Assembly: GCA_964542665.1 (NCBI GenBank)
Contig: CAZIUF010000044.1
Span: forward strand, 1-5,564
Source of the DNA: JAGOLU01 sp964542665
GTDB lineage: Bacteria > Patescibacteriota > Microgenomatia > UBA1406 > GWC2-37-13
Direction of reading: 5' to 3'
DNA length: 5,564 bases
Part shown: positions 1 to 5,564 of the stretch, one piece after another
Layout of the letters: each line of letters starts with the position of its first letter
How positions within the stretch are numbered: the first letter of the stretch is position 1
The notes under the pieces: generated by a model
Seen by the model: the letters and a program-made list of their open reading frames with translations, nothing else
Database searches by the model: none
What the model was told of the DNA's origin: nothing
Translations under genes and position numbers: made by a program

Positions 1-59
1 AGAAAACGCGGATATAAAATCCATGCACACACATCGGTGAACTCAATCTATACATCATT

Positions 60-88
60 TTGAAAACACTCCATTTCTACAGTATGAT
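60..88 (+). promoter_or_regulatory. Sigma70-type promoter for the plus-strand gene block
   Basis: A -35 box TTGAAA (60-65) and a -10 box TATGAT (83-88) are separated by exactly 17 bases. Each matches the bacterial housekeeping consensus at five of six positions. Transcription would be expected to start about 6-8 bases after the -10 box, around 94-97, which is at or just before the ATG at 97. The mRNA would then be leaderless or nearly so. A second AT-rich element, TATAAAAT (13-20), could be another -10 box, but its -35 region would lie outside the window. Promoter calls by eye are error-prone, but the match, the spacing and the position at the head of a gene block agree. Confidence 0.55.
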
Positions 89-96
89 TGAGGCTC

Positions 97-1926
97 ATGA
101 AAGCACTAAAAAAGCATCTTCTGCGAGTCAATTGGCTACTCATCGGCATACTGATTGTTTCGTTTGGATTGCGGACCATGCATCTCGACTGGGATCAGGG
201 CCAACATCTGCATCCCGATGAGCGCTTTTTGGTCATGGTGACGAGCGCAATGAAGGTGTCACCGAGCTTTAGTGCGTATCTTGATCCGCTCAAGTCGACC
301 ATGAATCCGCTCAATATCGGGCACACCTTTTTTGTGTATGGCACATTTCCGCTCACAATCACCAAATTTGTGGCAATTGCACTCAATAAAGACTTTTATG
401 GCGGGTTGCATCTTATCGGTCGAGCGCTTTCGGCACTGGTCGACACCAGCATCGTTTTTTGTATTTATTTTGCCATAAGGAAAATCCGTCAGGTTGCTCT
501 GGACTCCTCAGTTCAAATTGCCCCGAGTATCGCCTACTGGGCCGCATTCTTTTATGGCATCTCGGTACTCCCGATCCAACAGAGTCACTTTTTCACCACT
601 GATACATTTGCAAATGCTGCTGGTGTGTGGGGGATCACGATATTGATTCGTGCCTGGAGCCATTCATCAGATCAAAAACACAAAAATAGCCAGATTTGGG
701 TCATGCTGCTCAAAAAGATGGCCCACATTGTTGTAGCTGGTATTTTTGTGGGGATGGCGATCGCCAGCAAGATAAGTGCCGTATACATCTTACCTGTATT
801 TGGATGTTTGCTCTTTGTTTTGGTTGGCACAATACCACTTCAACCAAAACGCCACTCGATATTTTTGCAGCGTTGCTTACTCTTCATGTTGTTTGGTATC
901 ACCCTAGCGGTGAGTACTTACCTTGCGGTTCGGTTGGCGGGACCATATTACTTTGCAAGTAGTAATCTTTTTTCCTTTCAGCCTCATCCCACTTTCATAG
1001 ACAACATTGAAGAGCTCAGGCGACTGTCAAATAGTGATGGCTGGTTCCCTCCTGTTGTGCAGTGGATCCACAAACCAAAGCCGTGGTTTGCACTGCAGAA
1101 TATTGCATGGTTTGGGCTTGGTCTGGGGATAGCAGCGACAGCTCTTTTTGGATTATTCACAATGCTTAAGGAATGGTTGAGAAATTCGGAAATAAAATCC
1201 GGTATTACCCTCTCGATCGCACTTTGGGGAGTAGTTGTATGGGCAACTGGCATATTGCTCTATCAAGCGATGCAAATCGCGCATACTCTACGTTATTTCC
1301 TGATCCTGTATCCTTTTTTTGCGGTATTAGCTGCAATTGGCATGCATCGGCTCCTCTCGATAGTTGAAGCGGCTCGATATCAGCTTGCCATCAGACGGGT
1401 GATGCAAGCTATCCTTGTGGTCGGAGTATCACTCTGGACAGTAGCATTTTGTCATATATACACGGTTCCACACTCCCGGATCGCTGCGTCAGAGTGGATG
1501 TGGCAGAACTTACCTGGTGGGTCACAGGTCGGACTAGAGCATTGGGATGATCCACTTCCACTGAATCTACCTGGCACGGGTGGAAAGGTCATCACAGGAG
1601 TAGAAATGCCGATATTTGGGCAAGATACAGATGAGAAATGGGTACAAATGAAACAGAAATTTGCTCAGATACAGTACTATGTCATGACTTCAAATAGAGG
1701 ATGGGGGAGTGTCACCACGGTACCTGAACGGTTCCCTTTGCAAACAAAGTTTTATAAAGATCTCTTTGCAGAAAAAACAGAGTTCACTCATCTCATGACA
1801 TTTTCCTCTTTTCCGACACTTTGCGTCCCATTAACGCGATTGTGCTATCATTTTGATGACCAGTGGTCAGAAGAGGCGTTTACCGTGTATGATCATCCCA
1901 AAGTCATGATTTATGTAAAAAAATAG
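97..1926 (+). CDS. GT-C family membrane glycosyltransferase (PMT/ArnT-like, GT39-type), HPDE motif
   Basis: This is an integral membrane glycosyltransferase of the GT-C fold, which typically moves a sugar from a polyprenyl-phosphate donor to an acceptor on the outer face of the membrane. With ATG 97 it is 609 residues. A first membrane segment (about 12-27) leads into an outer loop with HPDERF (39-44); D41/E42 is the acidic pair expected in the catalytic first loop of this fold. Ten or so further hydrophobic segments follow, up to about 456. Other family-like stretches are SHFFTTDT (163-170), ASKIS (223-227) and LRYFLILYPF (398-407). A soluble, probably extracytoplasmic tail (457-609) contains ASEWMW, EHWDDPLPL and FTVYDHPKVMIYV near the end. 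The reading frame also allows TTG at 88, but that codon overlaps the proposed -10 box. ATG 97 has GAGG at 90-93, only 3 bases away. It is the first gene of the block, followed after 3 bases by the small cysteine-rich gene. Sugar and acceptor cannot be told from sequence. Confidence 0.85.
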   Translation: MKALKKHLLRVNWLLIGILIVSFGLRTMHLDWDQGQHLHPDERFLVMVTSAMKVSPSFSAYLDPLKSTMNPLNIGHTFFVYGTFPLTITKFVAIALNKDFYGGLHLIGRALSALVDTSIVFCIYFAIRKIRQVALDSSVQIAPSIAYWAAFFYGISVLPIQQSHFFTTDTFANAAGVWGITILIRAWSHSSDQKHKNSQIWVMLLKKMAHIVVAGIFVGMAIASKISAVYILPVFGCLLFVLVGTIPLQPKRHSIFLQRCLLFMLFGITLAVSTYLAVRLAGPYYFASSNLFSFQPHPTFIDNIEELRRLSNSDGWFPPVVQWIHKPKPWFALQNIAWFGLGLGIAATALFGLFTMLKEWLRNSEIKSGITLSIALWGVVVWATGILLYQAMQIAHTLRYFLILYPFFAVLAAIGMHRLLSIVEAARYQLAIRRVMQAILVVGVSLWTVAFCHIYTVPHSRIAASEWMWQNLPGGSQVGLEHWDDPLPLNLPGTGGKVITGVEMPIFGQDTDEKWVQMKQKFAQIQYYVMTSNRGWGSVTTVPERFPLQTKFYKDLFAEKTEFTHLMTFSSFPTLCVPLTRLCYHFDDQWSEEAFTVYDHPKVMIYVKK

Positions 1927-1929
1927 CTT

Positions 1930-2358
1930 ATGTCCACTTCACCTCAGTCATCCTCAGATCTTAAACAATCAATCTCCCAAAAACGCCACGAACTCAATAT
2001 GCTCGAGGCGGAACTGATTTCGTCAGCTGAGAATGAAATGAAAAAAGATCGAAAAAGCATACTTACTGCATCAAAAAATGATGAGAAGATGTCTTTTATT
2101 CTTTTGATTCTTTCATGCTTTGGGATGGGGATATTTGTACTTTCGGGTTGGTTTATGAATCCTGACCAAACTCGTTCCTCGAAACCGTGGATTCAGATAT
2201 CCTGGCCCGGCTCAGAAAAAAAGGCTTGTGGTGTCAATGACGGTAACTACGCCGCCTGTGTTGAGGGACAAAGACAAGGGAGTGGGTGTGTGTGGTATGC
2301 AACGTGTAGCAAATGTGCACCTCAAAATACCTCGGATATAAGCTCAGTATGTAAATAA
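1930..2358 (+). CDS. Small single-pass membrane protein with coiled-coil N-terminus and cysteine-rich outer domain; function unknown
   Basis: I do not recognise this 142-residue protein. Residues about 9-45 are polar and highly charged, with a heptad-like run (LKQSISQKRHELNMLEAEL) that suggests a short coiled coil. One hydrophobic segment (about 54-76) should span the membrane. Lysine and arginine are concentrated before it, so the N-terminus is probably inside and the C-terminus outside. After a linker rich in Pro, Ser and Trp (77-97) comes a compact domain with six cysteines at 100, 110, 120, 126, 129 and 141 (spacing C-x9-C-x9-C-x5-C-x2-C-x11-C) and a central GCVWYATCSKC. Six cysteines in about 42 residues fit three disulfides or a metal site. 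The gene begins 3 bases after the upstream GT-C stop and its stop abuts the next GT-C start, so co-translation with both is likely. No Shine-Dalgarno site is visible before ATG 1930. A role as glycosyltransferase partner or surface protein is inference only. Confidence 0.8.
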   Translation: MSTSPQSSSDLKQSISQKRHELNMLEAELISSAENEMKKDRKSILTASKNDEKMSFILLILSCFGMGIFVLSGWFMNPDQTRSSKPWIQISWPGSEKKACGVNDGNYAACVEGQRQGSGCVWYATCSKCAPQNTSDISSVCK

Positions 2359-3966
2359 ATGAACCAACTTTGTTCTGGATTGTTCAAAAAATCTACCTGG
2401 ATTAACATGGTTTTTTGGGCCACGATCATCATCGTGAGTTTCTACGGACTAGCACGTGCACCTATAGGGTTTTTTGCCGATGAAGCGGGGATTGGTGTAG
2501 CAGCGTGGCAATTACTGCATGGCCAATGGGGGGCAATTCATAACTTCGCCTTTTATCACCATCTTAACGAATACTACGTTGGACTACTCGGGCCAGTGAG
2601 CACCATCCCATTTATATTTATATTTGGTCTAAATGAATTGGCTGCCCGGTCAGCCTCCGTGTGCTACGGTCTCATCACGCTTTTTGTATTATCCAAAATC
2701 ATGGAGCAGCTCCAGCTCAAAGGCAAATATATTGCCATTTTTTTCATCTGGAGCATACCGCTTTTTTTCCACCCGATGCGGACACAGTTTGCCCTAACAC
2801 CCTCCCTCCTGTGTCTCAGCCTCGCTCTATGGATATGTATCAGGATGGATACACCCTCGCGGGTGAAAGCATTCGTAGTTGGGTTACTAGGAATTGTTTC
2901 AGCATATAGCAACAATGCATATTTGGTGTCCGGTACGATATTTGTGGGGTGTATGGCATTAGGATATATGGTCCGTTTTCATCTCCAGAAGCGCCATGCC
3001 ATGCTCATGGTGTGTTATCTATCAATAGGATTCATGCTTGGTTTGTTGCCGTACGCTATAGCTATCGGTCGCGAACCGATTTTTCTTAAACGTCTGGTTG
3101 ATAAAAACTCGAGCTCTCAGGCAGCGCTGGTATCTAAGGAAAAAGTATTGTTTACAGCAACTCAGTACCCCCGCTATTTTGACCCAGGCTATCTCCTGAC
3201 TAGGGGAGAGATAGATAGTCCCGGATCGGGTAATTACCGACATTCAATCACCGGTTTTGGGCAGTTTTCCTATCTACAGGGAGGGCTGGTGATCTTTGGG
3301 TTGGTCAGTCTCTTGTTATTACATAGATATCGACGATTTCGCTATCTGCCGATCACAACCATCGCTATGATATTGACATATCCGTTAGCTGATATCATCA
3401 CTCAAAATGGTATCCGCCCACCTTATACATACAGCATATACGTACTCGTTTTACCCTGTGCATTATGCATTATGTTTGCGGTAGACAGTCTTGTACATCT
3501 GACCACCAGCGGACGGAAGATAAGAAAAGTCATCGCACGAGCATTGATCTTAGGATGTGTCTTGTATGGATTGGTTTTCTTCGGCAACTACATCAAAACC
3601 TATATGACTCCTACAGAGAATACCGCAGGGTTTTGGGGGTGGCAATGGGGGCCTCGTGAAATCATGTCGTATTTTAAGCAACACGAGCAGGAATACGACG
3701 AGCTCTATATACAGGGGGCCTTTAATGCTGGTGGTATTTTTATCCCTTTTTATGATCCAGATAATGTGTGTAGAGATAAATGCAAGCTTGGAGGGTTCGA
3801 AATGTATAATCCCAACAAAAAACAGCTATTTGTCGTCCAATCAAAGGATTATGACGCATATATGAGTGCCGTACCTTCACTACGAGAAATATATGCACTG
3901 TCTAATCCAGGCAACACTCTCAATACCTCGTTTTATTTTATGACGTCGCGTCAAGCGACTGAGTGA
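2359..3966 (+). CDS. GT-C family membrane glycosyltransferase (ArnT/PMT-like, GT39-type)
   Basis: This is a second polytopic GT-C glycosyltransferase, 535 residues, clearly different in sequence from the first one. A first membrane segment (about 14-32) is followed by APIGFFADEAGIG with D41/E42, the usual Asp-Glu pair of the catalytic outer loop, then WQLLHG (50-55), typical of the ArnT/PMT_2 type. About nine further hydrophobic segments follow, to roughly residue 410. A long outer loop (about 240-305) contains YFDPGYLL (273-280) and NYRHSITGFGQ (292-302), which resemble the conserved RHS-x-x-G-x-G loop of bacterial relatives. The tail (about 411-535) is soluble and probably extracytoplasmic, with a CRDKC pair (471-475) that could form a disulfide. 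ATG 2359 directly abuts the TAA of the preceding gene and has no clear Shine-Dalgarno site, so translation probably depends on coupling. The last 29 bases overlap the end of the convergent GT4 gene. Donor and acceptor are unknown. Confidence 0.85.
   Translation: MNQLCSGLFKKSTWINMVFWATIIIVSFYGLARAPIGFFADEAGIGVAAWQLLHGQWGAIHNFAFYHHLNEYYVGLLGPVSTIPFIFIFGLNELAARSASVCYGLITLFVLSKIMEQLQLKGKYIAIFFIWSIPLFFHPMRTQFALTPSLLCLSLALWICIRMDTPSRVKAFVVGLLGIVSAYSNNAYLVSGTIFVGCMALGYMVRFHLQKRHAMLMVCYLSIGFMLGLLPYAIAIGREPIFLKRLVDKNSSSQAALVSKEKVLFTATQYPRYFDPGYLLTRGEIDSPGSGNYRHSITGFGQFSYLQGGLVIFGLVSLLLLHRYRRFRYLPITTIAMILTYPLADIITQNGIRPPYTYSIYVLVLPCALCIMFAVDSLVHLTTSGRKIRKVIARALILGCVLYGLVFFGNYIKTYMTPTENTAGFWGWQWGPREIMSYFKQHEQEYDELYIQGAFNAGGIFIPFYDPDNVCRDKCKLGGFEMYNPNKKQLFVVQSKDYDAYMSAVPSLREIYALSNPGNTLNTSFYFMTSRQATE
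3938..3966. other. 29-bp tail-to-tail overlap of convergent genes, with two alternative small hairpins
   Basis: The plus-strand GT-C gene ends with TGA at 3964-3966 and the minus-strand GT4 gene ends with TAA at 3940-3938, so both coding ends share these bases in opposite directions. Inside are two short inverted repeats that cannot form at once: TGACG/CGTCA (3941-3945 with 3949-3953, 3-base loop) and GTCGC/GCGAC (3945-3949 with 3955-3959, 5-base loop). Neither is followed by a run of T on either strand, so a standard intrinsic terminator is not supported. They might slow polymerase or protect 3' ends. Confidence 0.5.
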
Positions 3967-5116
3967 TGTTGTTGTGTATCTCCTCAATGCTGCGGGAGAA
4001 GGAGAATGAAGACGAAACTTTTTGGATCATGTCCGGACTCGTGTATTGACTACGATTTTTTAATATCCGCCCAATCGCTTCGGACAAAGCCTTTTCGTTT
4101 TGAGGCTCTACGATGATCCCCATACCCGTGAGTTGTACCGGGACCCTGACACCGGGCAGATTTGAAACCACTACAGGAATTCCACACTTCATCGCGTCTA
4201 CCTGGACCATGCCAAATGCCTCAGTTTGATTTATTGAGGGGAGCACAAATACATCAAGCGATCTATAAAATGAGGTGAGTGCTGAGCCTGACAGTGTTCC
4301 AAAAAAATGATGCGAAACGCTGTATTTTTCGAGCAGCGACTTAATCTTGAGTGTATATGTGTCCTCACCGGCAACATCTTTGCCATAGGGACCAGCAATC
4401 TGCAATGTATATCGAGATGTTGGATCAGCCTTCATTATTTCAGCGATAGCTTGAACCAATACCTCAAGCCCTTTTTCTGTAGCTACTCGTCCCGCATATC
4501 CAATATTGAATTCATGTTCATTTTTAACTCTCTGTGTAGTATCTTGCGAAGTGGCAACTGGATCGGGAACAGGGGGGAGGATAAAGCTAAATTTGTTGGG
4601 TTTTTTTCGAAAAAGATCACCAACCCAGGTAGATTTACAATAATCTTCAGTATACCCGATGATATGTGTGCAGAGCGATAGTTGGATCCAGTTTGCGCAT
4701 GTGAGTATTGATCCTATGAACCGATTGAATAGTCCAGGAGGCATAGTCACTACACAGTGAAAAAAAGAGAGGATTGGCTTACCGAAACATCGTGCAAGTA
4801 TCGCCAGTGGAGTACCCTCAACGTTCGGTATATTGAGTATCACCAAGTCATGTTTTATCAGCTGACTAATATATGTCAAGATACTCATCGGAGCAATAAA
4901 TCCTTTAGATATCTTAAACCAATACGGCATTCTGATGATCTGGTACCCATTCAGATTCTCGTGTCGGGTGAGGACATCGCGATGAGCAAATGTGAGCACG
5001 GTAACTTCAAACTTTTTCGAAAGTGATTGAAATACCTGCCCAGGATACGTGGTCATCCCAGAAATGTACGGATAGTAGTACGGTGAGAAAAAAAGGAGCC
5101 GTTTTCGAGTATTCAT
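3938..5116 (-). CDS. GT4-family glycosyltransferase (GT-B fold)
   Basis: This is a cytoplasmic or membrane-associated retaining glycosyltransferase that uses a nucleotide sugar, 392 residues, a normal length for the family. The N-terminal Rossmann-like half (1-180) has FSPYYYPYISGMTTYPGQVF, corresponding to the glycine-rich acceptor-side loop, and a histidine at 120 (SFFHC). The C-terminal donor-binding half begins at IGYAGRVATEKG (205-216), where R210 and K215 are the expected phosphate-contacting residues. It continues with LQIAGP (238-243), FFGTLSG (271-277), VFVLPS (289-294) and GIPVVVSNLPGV (312-323). The EX7E signature reads E299-AFGMVQV-D307, so the second glutamate is aspartate. The start ATG (5116-5114) overlaps the stop TGA of the epimerase (ATGA), so the two are likely co-translated. 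A probable role is adding a sugar to a surface polysaccharide or lipid-linked oligosaccharide. The sugar specificity is not readable. The 3' end overlaps the convergent GT-C gene by 29 bases. Confidence 0.9.
   Translation of the reverse strand: MNTRKRLLFFSPYYYPYISGMTTYPGQVFQSLSKKFEVTVLTFAHRDVLTRHENLNGYQIIRMPYWFKISKGFIAPMSILTYISQLIKHDLVILNIPNVEGTPLAILARCFGKPILSFFHCVVTMPPGLFNRFIGSILTCANWIQLSLCTHIIGYTEDYCKSTWVGDLFRKKPNKFSFILPPVPDPVATSQDTTQRVKNEHEFNIGYAGRVATEKGLEVLVQAIAEIMKADPTSRYTLQIAGPYGKDVAGEDTYTLKIKSLLEKYSVSHHFFGTLSGSALTSFYRSLDVFVLPSINQTEAFGMVQVDAMKCGIPVVVSNLPGVRVPVQLTGMGIIVEPQNEKALSEAIGRILKNRSQYTSPDMIQKVSSSFSFSRSIEEIHNNITQSLDATS
5113..5116 (-). promoter_or_regulatory. ATGA start/stop overlap coupling epimerase and GT4 translation
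   Basis: On the minus strand the bases read ATGA: ATG (5116-5114) starts the GT4 gene and TGA (5115-5113) ends the epimerase gene. This is the classic 4-base overlap in which a terminating ribosome re-initiates. The upstream bases (5117-5140) show no strong Shine-Dalgarno sequence, so coupling probably provides most initiation. Confidence 0.7.
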
Positions 5117-5564
5117 ACCGAGTTTGATAGTTCAAGATGCTTCCTTTGCCAATCAATCATACTATCCAGACCATCTAGGAGCTTGATCTTTGGCTGCCAA
5201 CCAAGATGTTGATATATCGATTGATTAGCTGAAACGAAGTATTTCTGGTCAGCGAGGCGCTCTTTTTCATAGCTGATCGTAGGGGAGACGCCGATCTTTT
5301 GAGCGAGGATCTCGAGTATTTGACTCACTGAGTATGAGTTCTCCCTTCCACCGCCGATATTAAAGACTGACCCGCGAACTGACTCGATATGCTGAATCGC
5401 TGCCTCATATGCACGTATGAGGTCGTGGACATGGAGGAGATCACGCACTTGATATCCATCACCAAATACAGTGATGGGCCGATGTGCGAGCATCTGTTTA
5501 GAAAAATGTGCAACCCAACCCTGATCTTCAACGAAGGTTGGCTGCTGCGCGCGGTGCTGCGCGA
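5113..5564 (-). CDS. NAD-dependent sugar-nucleotide epimerase, CDP-paratose/tyvelose 2-epimerase-like, C-terminal part (N-terminus outside window)
   Basis: This is the C-terminal 149 residues of an extended short-chain dehydrogenase/reductase that interconverts nucleotide-activated sugars. The frame stays open to the window edge, upstream of the first in-frame ATG at 5493. The residues before that ATG include VEDQGWVAHFSKQ, which is conserved family sequence, so 5493 is not the true start and the Rossmann NAD-binding domain lies beyond 5564. Visible motifs, numbered within the fragment, are EDQGWVAHF (12-20), PITVFGDGYQVRDLLHVHD (29-47), FNIGGG (67-72) and RLADQKYFV (102-110), the last with the R-x-x-D-Q pattern, then LGWQPKI (121-127) and a C-terminal DWQRKH. 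The EDQGWVAHF and ADQKYFV motifs point to CDP-paratose (CDP-tyvelose) 2-epimerase relatives rather than GalE or RmlB. The exact substrate is inference. The most N-terminal visible residues (AQHRAQQPT) do not fit the usual YG-x-x-QFG segment at that place. The stop overlaps the GT4 start by 4 bases. Confidence 0.85.
   Translation of the reverse strand, partial: AQHRAQQPTFVEDQGWVAHFSKQMLAHRPITVFGDGYQVRDLLHVHDLIRAYEAAIQHIESVRGSVFNIGGGRENSYSVSQILEILAQKIGVSPTISYEKERLADQKYFVSANQSIYQHLGWQPKIKLLDGLDSMIDWQRKHLELSNSV
5543..5563. repeat. 9-bp direct repeat TGCTGCGCG at window edge
   Basis: TGCTGCGCG occurs at 5543-5551 and again at 5555-5563, with a 12-base period. The stretch from 5541 to the end is strongly GC-rich compared with the rest of the window. 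It falls within the epimerase coding frame and gives the repeated residues AQH-R-AQQ. It may be a genuine local duplication or an artefact at a sequence end. Confidence 0.5.

Noticed and set aside
1..63. Open frame from the left edge to TGA at 61-63, possibly the tail of an upstream plus-strand gene
   Set aside because: Only 20 codons are visible, with no recognisable motif; an open stretch this short is common by chance. A minus-strand frame is also open here, so direction cannot be decided.
84..224. ATG at 84 opening a short plus-strand frame of about 46 codons
   Set aside because: It overlaps the proposed -10 box and the GT-C gene in another frame, and its translation has no protein-like features.
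195..1367. Several 60-90 codon frames on both strands within the first GT-C gene
   Set aside because: They lie inside a convincing membrane protein gene in other frames and show no domains, good starts or operon logic.
2661..3865. Frames of 64-83 codons on both strands within the second GT-C gene
   Set aside because: These are shadows of the real gene, with compositions unlike real proteins and no start signals.
3976..4018. Possible terminator after the second GT-C gene: CTCCT/AGGAG inverted repeat and a later T5 run
   Set aside because: The stem is only 5 bp with a loop of about 15 bases, and the T-run is well separated from it; this does not meet the pattern of an intrinsic terminator.
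4307..5026. Two longer plus-strand frames (124 and 89 codons) antisense to the GT4 gene
   Set aside because: The GT4 gene has clear family motifs throughout; the antisense translations show none and lack ribosome-binding sites.
5113..5493. Epimerase as a complete 126-residue protein starting at ATG 5493
   Set aside because: Conserved family residues (VEDQGWVAHFSKQ) continue in frame upstream of that ATG and the NAD-binding domain is missing, so this is an internal methionine of a gene that runs off the window.
5325..5531. 68-codon minus-strand frame overlapping the epimerase
   Set aside because: It is out of frame with the conserved epimerase motifs over the same bases.
1..5564. tRNA, rRNA, CRISPR array, insertion sequence or riboswitch
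   Set aside because: Almost every base is inside a supported coding gene; no spaced repeats, transposase motifs, terminal inverted repeats or structured leader were seen.

Overview
The window holds five protein-coding genes in two convergent blocks and almost no non-coding DNA. All five read as cell-surface glycan genes or their companions. The plus-strand block (97-3966) encodes a large GT-C membrane glycosyltransferase, a small single-pass membrane protein with a cysteine-rich outer domain that I do not recognise, and a second GT-C membrane glycosyltransferase. The minus-strand block (5564-3938) encodes the C-terminal part of an NAD-dependent sugar-nucleotide epimerase, closest by memory to CDP-paratose/CDP-tyvelose 2-epimerase, followed by a GT4-family cytoplasmic glycosyltransferase.

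Packing is extreme. The plus-strand genes are separated by 3 and 0 bases, and all three lie in the same reading frame. The two minus-strand genes overlap by 4 bases (ATGA). The two blocks overlap tail to tail by 29 bases. None of the three internal junctions (before 1930, before 2359, upstream of 5116) shows a convincing Shine-Dalgarno sequence. The only good promoter I can see is a sigma70-type one at 60-88. Its -10 box lies so close to the first gene that the mRNA should be leaderless or nearly so, beginning at or just before ATG 97. No convincing intrinsic terminator is visible for either block.

Organism: a bacterium with moderate GC and the standard code (TAG, TAA and TGA all end genes here, so this is not a UGA-recoded lineage). 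The compact layout, the weak or absent Shine-Dalgarno sites and the style of the two GT-C proteins (an HPDE first-loop motif; an ArnT/PMT-like protein with an RHS-type loop motif) resemble Patescibacteria/CPR or perhaps Chloroflexota-like genomes. That is inference from gene style, not proof.

Working model: the epimerase makes a nucleotide-activated sugar in the cytosol. The GT4 enzyme adds a sugar to a growing glycan, probably on a membrane lipid carrier. The two GT-C enzymes transfer sugars from polyprenyl-phosphate donors on the outer face of the membrane. The small cysteine-rich protein, sandwiched between the two GT-C genes, may be a partner or surface component of that step. The most unusual items are that small protein, the leaderless-type promoter, the single-frame three-gene array, the Glu-to-Asp change in the GT4 EX7E motif, and an odd GC-rich repeat at the right edge that disturbs the epimerase sequence.
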